Positions 8,730 through 17,348 are shown, counted from the stretch's first letter. The stretch: 64,000 bases of DNA from CAWIUB01 sp963839995 (GCA_963839995.1 CAWIXH010000020.1:108745-172744); one strand, 5' to 3'. The notes: generated by a model not told the origin, from the letters alone. Made by a program: numbers and translations.

Positions 8730-9275
8730 TTGGCTAACCTCTTCGCGCGAGCGCTCATCGGCCATCTTGTCGGAGGCACCTGTTCCGACGGAAGGGTGGG
8801 GCTGATCGCAGCGTGAGAAGTTGACTATTGGCAGACCCTTCATCGGGCTTCGCCCCGGCCCGACGAGCCGTCCGGTGCTGTTGGCGGCCAGCCGAACTTG
8901 GCCACGGACGGTCAGCAACGCCTGACCGGAGGCAGCCAACTTGCTCATGGAGTGTCATCGACAGGCCGATGGCGGTGGTCGGGGCACGACCGGCGATGTA
9001 GACGACTGATTGGGCCCCCGCCTGAGCGGATAGTCTGGCGGCTTCGGTGACGTGAGTGTTGTTGCCCCTTCCGGGACGCCCGCGCGCGGGCTGAAAATGT
9101 CGGCGGGTTGCCCGCCGACGCCGATCGTTTGCTTGGGACCAGAGCCCGTAGGTGAGTGTGGCGCCGGGGCTTGCACGTGAGGGTTGCGCATTGTTGCCAA
9201 AAGCACGCCGATCAGACTTCGGTTCCCCGCCGGGCCTTGCGGGCATCCCGCCCCAGCCGTGACGAGGTGAGGAGA
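8730..9275. other. Gene-free stretch with strong hairpins, left flank of an IS110 remnant
   Basis: No convincing gene. Two strong hairpins lie close together: the palindrome GCCCGCGCGCGGGC at 9078-9091, and a perfect 9-bp stem with a TTG loop at 9099-9119 (GTCGGCGGG / CCCGCCGAC). They sit 160-200 bases before the truncated IS110-type transposase start. In IS110 elements the non-coding end next to the recombinase gene encodes the bridge RNA, so this could be a remnant of one. That assignment is inference. Confidence 0.35.
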
Positions 9276-9536
9276 GTGGCGATGGATGGCGACGGCGAGC
9301 GGGTGCAGCTCGACTGCGCCGATGAGGAGATCGTGGCACGGGTCGCCGCGATCGACGTGGCCAAGGACTCGGGCATGGTGTGCACGCGGGTACCGCACCC
9401 GGGCAGCGCGCGGCGGCGCACGACGACGGTGTGGAGTGTGCCGGCCCGCACCAGCACGATCATGGTCCTGGCCGAGCGGCTCGCGGTCGAGGGCATCGAA
9501 CGGGTAGTGCTCGAATCGACCCTCGGCTACAAGTCA
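9276..9536 (+). pseudogene. IS110 family transposase, N-terminal remnant
   Basis: From the GTG at 9276 the translation contains IVARVAAIDVAKDSGMVCTRVPH, quoted in parts as VAAIDVAKDSGMVCTRVPH, and later AVEGIERVVLESTLGY. These match the N-terminal DEDD RuvC-like domain of IS110/IS116 transposases: the first catalytic Asp is in AIDVAKD and the Glu in LEST. Homology stops at about 9530, where the usual DYWRP continuation becomes KSPWNPPHDHQ and then unrelated sequence to a stop at 9635. The central helical and C-terminal Ser-containing Tnp domains are absent, so it cannot be active. Confidence 0.8.
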
Positions 9537-9711
9537 CCCTGGAACCCGCCGCATGACCACCAGCCCCCTCCCTCACCAGATTCGCCGATCAGCGTGCGTA
9601 TCTCAACCACGCGACACTTGGATCACCCTGCGTAGCGAAGTTCGTCATGCGCTCATGACCGTCTCTCGGCCGCTCCGAATGGCCGCTAACGTTCCTGCCC
9701 GGCTCGACGCA

Positions 9712-9749
9712 CCTTGAGGTCTGCTCCGATCGAGGAGCAGACCTCAAGG
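9712..9749 (-). terminator. Perfect 16-bp hairpin downstream of the cobalamin operon
   Basis: CCTTGAGGTCTGCTCC and its exact complement are separated by six bases (9728-9733). It lies 57 bases past the stop of the HAD-cobT gene and would form in the operon transcript. No U-tract follows, which is common for actinobacterial terminators. It could instead be the end of a mobile element, given the IS110 remnant nearby. Confidence 0.55.
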
Positions 9750-9805
9750 ACGTGGCCGCTGCCGCCACCAGGCGTGCATCCAGCAAGAAGGAAGCCACAA
9801 CTCGA

Positions 9806-11338
9806 TCACAATCCCCCGTTCCGGCCCGAGTGTTTGTCATTGACCCCGGCGGCATCGAAGGTTGCCATCTCTCGCAAGATGCGGGCCGACGCTTCGACGA
9901 TGTTCAGGGCCAGGCATGCGCCGCTGCCCTCGCCGAGACGCAGCTCGAGGTCGAGCACCGGCTCGCTGCCAAGGTGTTCCAGGACCGCCGTCGCGCCGGG
10001 CTCGGTGGAGCGGTGGCCGACGATCACATACGGCAGCACCTCTGGGCAGTCGGCGTGGGCGGCGAGCAGGGCAGCGCAGGAGATCACCCCGTCGACAACG
10101 ACCGGCACCCGCTGCGCTGCGGCGCCGACGATGAACCCGGCCAGCGCAGCGATTTCCAGGCCGCCCACCTCAGCAAGTACAGCGTGCGCCTGAGCGCGCG
10201 ACGGCAACCGGTTCACCGCCCGTTCGACGACGGCGATCTTCCGCCGCAGCGCTTCATCGTCGACTCCGGTGCCGCGGCCGGTGACGGCGCTGGCGGGACG
10301 TCCGGTGACCGCGGCGATGACCGCGGCGGCCGCCGTGGTGTTGCCGATACCCATGTCCCCGGTGACGAGCACGGCGGCACCCCGGGCCACGAGATCCGCG
10401 GCGACCTGCGCGCCGACATCACGTGCGGCCCGCGCGTCGCTGTGCGACATCGCCGACCCGGTGGCGAGGTTGGCCGTGCCGGGGCGGATGCGTCGTCGCA
10501 GCAGTCCGGGCGCGTCGGTGAGACCGAGCGCGTCCAGGTCGGTGGCGACTCCGACATCGACGACGGTGACGGTGGCGCCCGCTTGTCGGGCCAGGACGTT
10601 GATGGCCGCGCCACCGGCGACGAAGTTGGCGACCATCTGCCCGGTCACCTCTTGCGGCCACGGCGTCACGCCTGCTGCGACGACGCCGTGGTCAGCGGCG
10701 AACACCGCGACCGCGGCCGGGTTGGGGATCGGTGGCGGGTCGCTTCCGCTGATGGCCGCGAGTTGGATGCCCAGGGTCTCCAGACGGCCCAGCGAGCCGC
10801 GGGGCTTGGTCAGCCGGTCGTGGTGGGCGCGGGCACCGTCAGCTGCGGCGTGATCGACCGGGCCGACGAGTGCAATAGCGGCCGCGTACGCACCGATCTC
10901 CTCAGTGAGCGCGACGTGGACTGCGCCGCCCGGGTCACGGTCCGGGCCGGTGCGCACGAAGCCGACGCCCGCCGCCCGGGCGGCCTCCGCGTCGACTGCG
11001 GCGTCGCCGACGAACAGCGCCTCGCCGGGCTGCGTGCCCAGGTGCGCCAGCGCGCGCCGGATCCCACGCGGGTCCGGCTTGGCCGCACCGACATCCACGG
11101 ACGTGACGATCACCTCGAGCAGATCCTCGAGGCCGGTGCCACGCAGCGCGAGCCGCACCTGGTCACCGGTCATGACGGCCGTGTCGGTCACGGCACCGAG
11201 GCGGTAACGCCGTGCGAGGGCCCGCAGTGACCGGACCGCGCCGTCGACCGGTCGGACGGCGAGTTCCTCGACCGGAGTGCCCGGGGGGTCGGCATGTACC
11301 AGGGTGTCGCCGATGTCGAACAGAATCGTCGTGATCAC
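9806..11338 (-). CDS. cobT: HAD-like hydrolase fused to nicotinate-nucleotide-dimethylbenzimidazole phosphoribosyltransferase (CobT)
   Basis: 510 residues from a GTG at 11338. Residues 1 to about 155 form a HAD domain: FDIGDTL (motif I), VTDTAVMTG (motif II area), KPDPRGI (Lys, motif III) and FVGDAAVDAEAA (motif IV). In motif I the second acidic residue of DxDxT is a glycine (D-I-G-D-T). Residues from about 165 form CobT: LTKPRGSLGRLE, FAADHGVVAAGVTPWP, GDMGIGNTT and the catalytic-Glu segment RLGEGSGACLAL. CobT makes alpha-ribazole phosphate for the lower ligand of cobalamin. The GTGA overlap with cobD couples it to the operon. The HAD half might be an alpha-ribazole phosphatase, by context only. 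Confidence 0.9.
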   Translation of the reverse strand: MITTILFDIGDTLVHADPPGTPVEELAVRPVDGAVRSLRALARRYRLGAVTDTAVMTGDQVRLALRGTGLEDLLEVIVTSVDVGAAKPDPRGIRRALAHLGTQPGEALFVGDAAVDAEAARAAGVGFVRTGPDRDPGGAVHVALTEEIGAYAAAIALVGPVDHAAADGARAHHDRLTKPRGSLGRLETLGIQLAAISGSDPPPIPNPAAVAVFAADHGVVAAGVTPWPQEVTGQMVANFVAGGAAINVLARQAGATVTVVDVGVATDLDALGLTDAPGLLRRRIRPGTANLATGSAMSHSDARAARDVGAQVAADLVARGAAVLVTGDMGIGNTTAAAAVIAAVTGRPASAVTGRGTGVDDEALRRKIAVVERAVNRLPSRAQAHAVLAEVGGLEIAALAGFIVGAAAQRVPVVVDGVISCAALLAAHADCPEVLPYVIVGHRSTEPGATAVLEHLGSEPVLDLELRLGEGSGACLALNIVEASARILREMATFDAAGVNDKHSGRNGGL

Positions 11339-12240
11339 GGTGCACTCTCCTCGAGTCGTCCACGGGCGAGGCCTGCCACGGCCAGCAGCCCTGCCAGGGC
11401 AAGGGACACGTCACGGGACAGCCGCACGGCACGGGCGATGTCACCTCGGCTGGGTGGCCGGCCGTCGCCAAGGGTGGGTCGACGCTCGACGCGTCCGCGG
11501 TACGAACTCTCGCCGCCAAGGCGCAGCCCGAGCGCGGCGGCGAAGGCCGCCTCCGCGACGCCGCTGTTCGGTGACGGGTGAGCTGGCGCATCACGTCGCA
11601 CGATGCGTACGACCCGAGCCGCCGCCCGTGGCCGGCAGCCAGCCACCAGAGCGGCCGTCGCCCGAGCGGGGGCCCAGGCTGCCGCGTCGTCCAGCCGAGC
11701 GGCGGCCCAGCCGTACCGCGAGTACCGCCCGTCGCGGTGGCCGACCATCGCGTCCATCGTGTTGACGGCCCGATGCGCGAGCACCCCGGGCGCCCCGGCG
11801 AGAGCAGCCCACAGCGCTGGGGCGACGACGGCGTCGACGGTGTTCTCGGCGACCGACTCCACGACGGCGCGGCACACCTGCGCCTCGTCGAGCCGGTCGG
11901 GGTCGCGGCCCACCAGGGCGGGCAGTAGGCCTCGCGCCCGGCCGAGATCACCGACTGCCAACGCCCGGTCGACCGCACCGGCCGCCTCGCCGAGCGCGCG
12001 CCCGGCTGCTGCGAGATACGTGGCAACGACGGTAGAACGGATCACGGCGCCGGAAGCGGCGCCGATGCCCACCCCGGCTGCGGCGTGCGCGATGCCGGCG
12101 GACCGCCGGTCGGCATACAGCCGACGCTCGACACCCTGTAGCGCGTAGCCAAGGACGGCGACGGGATGCGGGCGCAATGGCGGCTCACCGAACAGCTGGT
12201 CAGCGAGGATGCCTACCGCTGCCCCCATTGGGCGGGTCAC
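11335..12240 (-). CDS. cobD: Adenosylcobinamide-phosphate synthase (CbiB/CobD)
   Basis: 301 residues from the GTG at 12240, which overlaps the cobS stop (GTGA); an ATG at 12228 is an alternative giving MGAAVGILADQLFGEP. The membrane protein attaches (R)-1-aminopropan-2-ol phosphate to adenosylcobyric acid. Typical motifs are DQLFGEPPLRPHPVAVLG, VESVAENTVDAVVAPALW, NTMDAMVGHR and HPSPNSGVAEAAFAAALG. The open frame upstream into cobS and cobU is spurious. Four to five membrane helices are apparent. Confidence 0.93.
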   Translation of the reverse strand: MTRPMGAAVGILADQLFGEPPLRPHPVAVLGYALQGVERRLYADRRSAGIAHAAAGVGIGAASGAVIRSTVVATYLAAAGRALGEAAGAVDRALAVGDLGRARGLLPALVGRDPDRLDEAQVCRAVVESVAENTVDAVVAPALWAALAGAPGVLAHRAVNTMDAMVGHRDGRYSRYGWAAARLDDAAAWAPARATAALVAGCRPRAAARVVRIVRRDAPAHPSPNSGVAEAAFAAALGLRLGGESSYRGRVERRPTLGDGRPPSRGDIARAVRLSRDVSLALAGLLAVAGLARGRLEESAP

Positions 12241-12941
12241 CACTTCGCCGCCGCCACCACGAGCGCCACGGTCTCGCCGATGACGCCGGCTGCGCCAAGT
12301 ACGTCGCCGGTGAAGCCACCGAGCCGATGGCGGGCGAATAGCACAACGCCGAACGCGCCGATGGCGCCCGCCGCGACGGCGACCCCGCCCCGCAGGTGGT
12401 CCACCGCCGCGCCCAGCGCTACCGCGCCCACGAAGCCGTATGCGGCCACCGGACGCCAGTCGCCACCGAGCATGACGCTCGCCAAGCCGCCCGACGGATG
12501 TGCATACGGGAGTGCCCGGGCCGTCACCGCCATCACGGCGCGCGAGGCACACCACGCCCCAGCGATCAGCAGCACGCTCGGCGACATCGATGCCAGAGCC
12601 GCGAAGCGGGCGAGCAGCACGGTGGCACCGAGGGCCACGCCGTACGCGCCGACGGTCGGTTCGGCCATCACCGCAAGCCGCCGGTCTGGTGGCAGGTGGG
12701 GCAGCAGCCCGTCCGCGGCGTCGATCAGCCCGTCGAAGTGCAGCAGGCCGGTCAGGGCCAAATCTGTCAGGACGGCCAGGGTGGCCGCAACGGCAGGTGG
12801 CCAGATGCGGTCCGCGCCCCACCACACCCCGCCGACGGCGGCACCGATCCCTGCGCCTACCGCGGGAAACCACGACAGGGTGCGACGGTCGGGTACCGCG
12901 GCGCCACCGAGCGGGGTGAGGAACGCGATCGCCCGCCGCAT
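12237..12941 (-). CDS. cobS: Adenosylcobinamide-GDP ribazoletransferase (cobalamin synthase)
   Basis: 234 residues, multi-helix membrane protein that joins adenosylcobinamide-GDP with alpha-ribazole (phosphate). The signature LLHFDGLIDAADGLL is near residue 67, with MAEPTVGAYGVALGATVLL and LGGFTGDVLGAAGVIGE further on. Start MRRAIAFLTPLG is typical. Its ATG overlaps the cobU stop by one base (TGATG), and its stop overlaps the cobD start. Confidence 0.95.
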   Translation of the reverse strand: MRRAIAFLTPLGGAAVPDRRTLSWFPAVGAGIGAAVGGVWWGADRIWPPAVAATLAVLTDLALTGLLHFDGLIDAADGLLPHLPPDRRLAVMAEPTVGAYGVALGATVLLARFAALASMSPSVLLIAGAWCASRAVMAVTARALPYAHPSGGLASVMLGGDWRPVAAYGFVGAVALGAAVDHLRGGVAVAAGAIGAFGVVLFARHRLGGFTGDVLGAAGVIGETVALVVAAAKW

Positions 12942-13429
12942 CAGGCCCGGTCCAACGGCAGCACCCGACCGGCGACGACCAGCAGAACCTCGTCACAGGC
13001 GTCGGCCAGGGCGCAGTTCACCGTCCCGAGAACGTCCCGGAAGCGGCGGCCGGCCGACGAGGATGGGTGCACACCGAGGCCGACCTCCTCGGAAACCACC
13101 ACCGACGAGCCAGCGCGCTCGGTCAACGCCGCGCACAGCGCCCCGACATCCACGGCGAACTCGTCATGCGCAGCCAGCCAAGCACCGAGCGAGTCGACCA
13201 GAACGGAGCCGGCGACCTCGCGCAGTGTCCCGGCCAGATCGGGGCCGGTCTCGATCGTCGCCCAGGTCGCGTCGCGACGGGCCCGATGCATTGCCACCCG
13301 GGCGGCGTGATCCTCGTCGCTGATCACGGCCGTGGCGAGGTAGGTCACCGGGGCCGGCAGCTGTGCGGCCAGCCGTTCCGCGACCCGCGACTTGCCGGAG
13401 CGGGCGCCACCGAGCACCAACGTGATCAC
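12941..13429 (-). CDS. cobU: Bifunctional adenosylcobinamide kinase / guanylyltransferase
   Basis: 162 residues from the GTG at 13429 (overlapping the cbiZ stop, GTGA). The P-loop GGARSGKS is at residues 6-13, with AMHRARRD containing the His that is guanylylated in characterised CobU, followed by VLVDSLGAWLA and VVVSEEVGLGVHP. It phosphorylates adenosylcobinamide and transfers GMP from GTP to give adenosylcobinamide-GDP. The open frame upstream of 13429 is out of register with the family start. Confidence 0.94.
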   Translation of the reverse strand: MITLVLGGARSGKSRVAERLAAQLPAPVTYLATAVISDEDHAARVAMHRARRDATWATIETGPDLAGTLREVAGSVLVDSLGAWLAAHDEFAVDVGALCAALTERAGSSVVVSEEVGLGVHPSSSAGRRFRDVLGTVNCALADACDEVLLVVAGRVLPLDRA

Positions 13430-14076
13430 GTCCGGCCCGCCAGGTAACGCCCGGTGCCCTCGGCCACAGCGGCCCGCACCGCCCGGGCCAGGCGGGCGCC
13501 CCACGACGACCGCGGCCCGCCATAGCGCTCGGCACCGCCTGGCGGGCAGCAAACGAGCACCGCGTCCGATGCCGTGCCCGTGCCCGGGACGCCGAGCTCG
13601 AGCAGCGCCTGCGTCTTCGCCTCGGTCGCGGTCACCACGGCGTTGACTAGTGCGGCGTCGCAGAGCGGCGCCGGAATGTGGCACACCAGGTTGATCGTTC
13701 CGGGCACCCACGGGTCGTCCACGCCGTCGTCGCTGGCCGCCCAGGTCGGGATCGAGACGCCGACGGTGGCGTCACAGCGGACGCCGCCGTCCCCGTTCGA
13801 GGCCACATCCAGCACAGGTGCCGCGGTGAGCATCCCGACGCCGGCACCGGACGGCAGGCCGAGTTCGCTGGCGATGGCGGCCGCGTGCCCGGCCGGATCC
13901 GCCCGGCCGTAGTCGACGGCGACCTCGGCGTTGACCGCCCATAGGCGCGCCCCGAGACCGCCACCCAGCACCGCCGTCGACAGTGCGTGCACCGGCGGAT
14001 CGAAGTGCCACACGAGCACCGGACGGCGCCGCCCGGTGCCGTCGTCGCGGTACGTCGCGCGGCGCAGCTCAGTCAT
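13426..14076 (-). CDS. cbiZ: Adenosylcobinamide amidohydrolase
   Basis: 216 residues of the CbiZ family. Visible motifs: ALSTAVLGGGLG near residue 31, GVGMLTAAPV, GTINLVCHIPAPL and ALVNAVVTATEAKTQALLELG, the last being the most conserved CbiZ block. CbiZ removes the aminopropanol side chain from (pseudo)cobinamide to give adenosylcobyric acid, which CobD then rebuilds; this allows remodelling of imported corrinoids. Overlaps btuD by eight bases and cobU by four. Confidence 0.93.
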   Translation of the reverse strand: MTELRRATYRDDGTGRRRPVLVWHFDPPVHALSTAVLGGGLGARLWAVNAEVAVDYGRADPAGHAAAIASELGLPSGAGVGMLTAAPVLDVASNGDGGVRCDATVGVSIPTWAASDDGVDDPWVPGTINLVCHIPAPLCDAALVNAVVTATEAKTQALLELGVPGTGTASDAVLVCCPPGGAERYGGPRSSWGARLARAVRAAVAEGTGRYLAGRT

Positions 14077-14848
14077 GGACCCGCCGCTCCCGTACCGGCA
14101 GGACGGCCGGCCGGCCGCCCTCGTGGATGATGCGCACGTGCGCTCCGTAGTAGCGCGCGAGGTTGTCCGCGGTCAGCACCTGAGCCGCCGGGCCGTCGAC
14201 GACGACGCGCCCGCGGTCGAGGAGCACCAACCTCTCGGCGTAGTGGCCAGCCAGGGTGAGGTCGTGCATGGTGCTGACGACGGTCAGGCCATGGTCATGC
14301 CGCAGCCGGTCGACGAGGTCGAGCACCTGTTGCTGATGCCCGACGTCCAATGCAGTGGTGGGCTCGTCGAGCAGCAGGATCGGGGAACCCTGCGCCAGGG
14401 CGCGGGCGATGAGCACCCGCTGCCGCTCACCGCCGGACAGGGTCGTGATGACCCGCTGCGCAAGGCCGAGCAGGTCGAGGTGGGCGAGCGCGTCGTGTAC
14501 CGCGGCCAGGTCGCGCGGGCCCTCGACACCCAACGCGCGGATGTGCGGCGTGCGGCCGAGCAGCACGTAGTCGACGACGCGCGCGCCCTCCGGGATGACC
14601 GGGGACTGCGGGACGAGCGCAACCAGCTGCGCCCGCTGACGGCGCGGCAGGGAGCCCGCCGGCCGCCCGTCCAGATGCAGCGTGCCGGCACCCTGCACCA
14701 ATCCGGCGATGAAGCGCAGCAACGTCGACTTGCCGGCACCGTTCGGGCCGACGACGGATAGCCACTCGCCGCGCTGCACCTGCAGGTCGATCCCGCTCAG
14801 CACGACGTGGTTGCCGAGCGAGACCGCGACCCCCGAGCAACCGATCAT
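14069..14848 (-). CDS. btuD: Corrinoid ABC transporter ATP-binding protein
   Basis: 259 residues from the ATG at 14848, which overlaps the btuC stop (ATGA). All ABC ATPase motifs are present: Walker A GPNGAGKST, Q-loop VPQSP, signature LSGGERQR, Walker B ILLLDEPTTALD and H-loop STMHDL. The FepC/BtuD-type family member energises the adjacent permease. The upstream frame to 14980 is rejected because it overlaps btuC. Confidence 0.93.
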   Translation of the reverse strand: MIGCSGVAVSLGNHVVLSGIDLQVQRGEWLSVVGPNGAGKSTLLRFIAGLVQGAGTLHLDGRPAGSLPRRQRAQLVALVPQSPVIPEGARVVDYVLLGRTPHIRALGVEGPRDLAAVHDALAHLDLLGLAQRVITTLSGGERQRVLIARALAQGSPILLLDEPTTALDVGHQQQVLDLVDRLRHDHGLTVVSTMHDLTLAGHYAERLVLLDRGRVVVDGPAAQVLTADNLARYYGAHVRIIHEGGRPAVLPVRERRVHD

Positions 14849-15915
14849 TCTGTGACTCCGAAGCGCCTCGAGGAGCGGAGCACCAGCACGAAGAACGGGG
14901 CGCCGAAGAACGCGGTCACCACGCCGATCGGGATCTCCGCAGGCGCGGCGAGCGTTCGCGCCAGCAGGTCGGTCGCGCACAAGAACGCCCCGCCGAACAA
15001 CAGCGAAAGTGGCAGCACCACGCGATGACTGCGTCCGGCCAGCAGCCGGACGGTGTGCGGGACGATGATCCCGACGAAGCCGATCAGCCCGGACACCGAC
15101 ACCGCGGCCGCCGTCCCCAACGAGGCCGCGATGACCACGATGAGCCGGCTGCGCCGGGCATGGATCCCCAGGGTCGTCGCCTCGTCGTCGCCTACGGCGA
15201 GCACGTCGAGCACGCGTCGGTGCGCCAGCAGGACGACCCAGGAGAGCACGGCGAACGGCAACAGCAGCCGGACGTCATGCCATCCGGCCGTGGACAGCCG
15301 ACCCAGAATCCACGAGTAGACCTGGCGAATCGTGTCCTCGTTACGCTGCTGGAGGTAGGTCTGCGCGGCGGTGAGAAAGCTCGCCACGGCCACCCCGGCA
15401 AGGATCAACGACGCGGTTGACGCGCGGCTGCCGCCTGCGGCGCCGAGCGCGTAGGCGAGTGCCACGGCAGCCAGCGCCCCGACGAACGCCGCGAGCGGCG
15501 CGCCCACCGGGGTTGCCGACCCCTCGGCCGTGCCGGCGATCACGATCGTCACGCCGAGACCCGCACCGGCGGCGGCGCCGAGCAGGTAAGGGTCGGCCAA
15601 GGGATTACGGAACACCCCTTGGTAGCTCGCCCCGGACAGCGACAGCGTGCCGCCAACGAGCAGTCCAAGCACGACTCGGGGCAGGCGAATCTGCTCCACG
15701 ATCGCCGTCTGCTGCACGCTGAGCTGGGAGTGCAGCCCGAACAGATCGCGCAGGGCGTCCACAGGTGGGACAGCGACCGGACCGACGACGAGCCCCGCGA
15801 TTGCAGCCATCGCCACGGCGGCCAGGCCGGCGAGCAGCCACCACACCCGCAGCCGGCCCGGTTGCAGGGTGGCACCGCCGTGCACCGCGCTCTCGCGGTC
15901 GGGGGCGATCGTCAC
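14845..15915 (-). CDS. btuC: Corrinoid ABC transporter permease
   Basis: 356 residues from the GTG at 15915 (GTGA overlap with btuF). FecCD/BtuC-type permease with about nine to ten membrane helices. Diagnostic blocks are RLPRVVLGLLVGGTLSLSGAS, given as RLPRVVLGLLVGGTLSLSG, then YQGVFRNPLADPYLLG, and GLIGFVGIIVPHTVRLLAG, where the permease contacts the ATPase. About 55 residues precede the first conserved segment. Transport specificity for corrinoids is inferred from the riboswitch and the cob genes. Confidence 0.92.
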   Translation of the reverse strand: MTIAPDRESAVHGGATLQPGRLRVWWLLAGLAAVAMAAIAGLVVGPVAVPPVDALRDLFGLHSQLSVQQTAIVEQIRLPRVVLGLLVGGTLSLSGASYQGVFRNPLADPYLLGAAAGAGLGVTIVIAGTAEGSATPVGAPLAAFVGALAAVALAYALGAAGGSRASTASLILAGVAVASFLTAAQTYLQQRNEDTIRQVYSWILGRLSTAGWHDVRLLLPFAVLSWVVLLAHRRVLDVLAVGDDEATTLGIHARRSRLIVVIAASLGTAAAVSVSGLIGFVGIIVPHTVRLLAGRSHRVVLPLSLLFGGAFLCATDLLARTLAAPAEIPIGVVTAFFGAPFFVLVLRSSRRFGVTE

Positions 15916-16790
15916 TGTACAGGGATCGCCTTGACGGCGCCGACAATTCGCTGCAGGAGATCCACGACCCGCGGCCCCCAGCGGCTGGCGACATCGTCGT
16001 CGAGCAGCACCACATGGCCGGCGCGGACCGCCTTCAACTTGCTGAACCCCGGCCGGGCGGCGAACTTGGCCGCCGTCAGTCCACAACATTTCGTATCAGC
16101 CAGGAAGACCAGATCCGGGTCGGCCTTGACCAGATACTCCGCGGACAGCTGCGGATAGCCGCCCCCGCTGCGGTCCGCCGCATCGGCGATGTTACGCAGG
16201 CCGGCAAGCGCGTAGAGCTGGCCGAGGAACGTCTTGGACGTCACCGTGTACAGGGTGTTGTCCAGCTCGTGGTAGTAGGTCAGCGGCGTGGTTCGATGGG
16301 GCAGGCCCGCCACCAGCTGGCTGATGCGGGCCCGCATCGACGCCACCAGGCGCGCCGCCTCGGTGCGATGGCCCGTCTTGTCGCCCAGGGCGGCGATCTC
16401 CTGGTACGAGTCGCGCAGCGTCGTCGCAGCGGGCTGCACCAGCACCGGGATCTTCAGCGTTCGCAGCTGCGCCGTGAGGTTCTTGGTGTCGTCCGCGACG
16501 ATGACGAGGTCCGGCGTGTACCGAGCGATGGCCTCGACATTCGGCTGGTATGCAGACAGATTCGTCTTCGGCACCGCATCGGGATAGTTCGAGTTACTGT
16601 CCACCGCGACGACCTGGCCGCCGGCGCCGATGGCGAACAGCATCTCGGTCGCCGTCGGCGACATCGACACGATGCGATGCGGGCCGCCTGCCGGGCTGGT
16701 GCTGAGCTTTCCCGCTGTCGATGCGATGGTGCTCCCGCACGCGGTGAGCAGGGCGAATGCCACGAGTGCCGCGGCGGGTTTGCAATTCAC
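15912..16790 (-). CDS. btuF: Corrinoid ABC transporter substrate-binding lipoprotein
   Basis: 292 residues from a GTG at 16790, preceded by a GAGGAGG-like ribosome-binding site. A lipoprotein signal peptide ends in LLTACG (Cys about residue 18). Periplasmic-binding-protein type III features: IVSMSPTATEMLFAIGAG, YTPDLVIVADD, and the C-terminal VRAGHVVLLDDDVASRWGPR. First gene of the corrinoid operon, directly downstream of the cobalamin riboswitch. Confidence 0.93.
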   Translation of the reverse strand: MNCKPAAALVAFALLTACGSTIASTAGKLSTSPAGGPHRIVSMSPTATEMLFAIGAGGQVVAVDSNSNYPDAVPKTNLSAYQPNVEAIARYTPDLVIVADDTKNLTAQLRTLKIPVLVQPAATTLRDSYQEIAALGDKTGHRTEAARLVASMRARISQLVAGLPHRTTPLTYYHELDNTLYTVTSKTFLGQLYALAGLRNIADAADRSGGGYPQLSAEYLVKADPDLVFLADTKCCGLTAAKFAARPGFSKLKAVRAGHVVLLDDDVASRWGPRVVDLLQRIVGAVKAIPVQ

Positions 16791-16799
16791 GTTCGGTGG

Positions 16800-16985
16800 C
16801 TCCTCCTCGGTCGTCGAGTGGGGACGCTCGACGGCAGAGGGCCTGCCGCGCGAACCGATGCCCGTCCTCGAGGCTGGTTCGTCACGCCGACCCGGTAGGC
16901 GACCTGACTTGCCTCCCGAGGGAGGATCACAGTTGCGGGACAGCGCCGGATTCGCACCGGACTTCGCTGCCGGGTGACAGACATG
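16800..16985 (-). promoter_or_regulatory. Cobalamin riboswitch
   Basis: On the minus strand the leader of btuF contains GTGCGAATCCGGCGCTGTCC followed by CGCAACTGTGA, the highly conserved core of AdoCbl riboswitches, with flanking pairing GCCCGGCAGC-type arms. Two hairpins follow before the start codon: CGGCAG/CTGCCG at 16841-16857 and TCGAG/CTCGA nearer to the ribosome-binding site. A translational off-switch that hides the btuF ribosome-binding site is plausible. Boundaries are approximate. Confidence 0.9.
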
Positions 16986-16990
16986 CCGAA

Positions 16991-17327
16991 CCTACGGCCC
17001 ATGTGTGCGAGCGTCAACCGAGCGAGCATCGGCTCCTCATCGCTCGGCCGTCCCATCGGGATCGTTGCCCGGTTGTCGCGAAGCGCTGGGCCCCGATGTC
17101 CATACCGGGCCGCGACGGGTGCTGGCACGGGACGGAACCTGAGTCCGTCAGCCCACTTTGCCTGTCGCAGCGGTGGTCTCCGCAGCGCTCAGGCCGTCCG
17201 CGACGGGCGAAGCGCTCCCCTGATCGCTCAGCCATCTGAAGCGTGCTCGACCGCGTGAGGGGCCTCATCTGGACAGCTGCCTGCGTCGAGCTGCCTGCGT
17301 CGAGCCGCCTGTCGGAATCGAACCGAC
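16991..17327. other. Gene-free stretch between riboswitch and attachment site
   Basis: No gene seen. It presumably holds the corrinoid operon promoter at its left end. At 17277-17304 a 14-bp unit (CTGCCTGCGTCGAG) occurs twice in tandem and runs into the tRNA-like left attachment site. Confidence 0.5.
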
Positions 17328-17348
17328 GACCTTCTCATTACGAGTGAG
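17328..17348 (-). repeat. Left attachment site (displaced tRNA-Thr 3' segment)
   Basis: The 21 bases are identical to 26566-26586 in the intact tRNA-Thr. Beyond the identity, 17305-17327 still looks like the T-arm and acceptor 3' strand of the same tRNA, but the T-stem differs (GTCGG/CCGAC instead of CGGGG/CCCCG) with both strands changed. No 5' half (D-arm or acceptor 5' strand) is present, so it is not a functional tRNA. Confidence 0.85.

Noticed and set aside
7881..8948. Methyltransferase starting at 8948
   Set aside because: The added 73 residues have no motif; the ATG at 8729 has a ribosome-binding site and matches the usual family start.
9156..9635. A complete 159-residue protein at the IS110 remnant
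   Set aside because: Only about 85 residues match the transposase; the ends on both sides are unrelated read-through.
17305..17348. A second tRNA-Thr gene at the left end of the element
   Set aside because: Only the 3' half is present; no D-arm or acceptor 5' strand can be found, so it is an attachment-site remnant.
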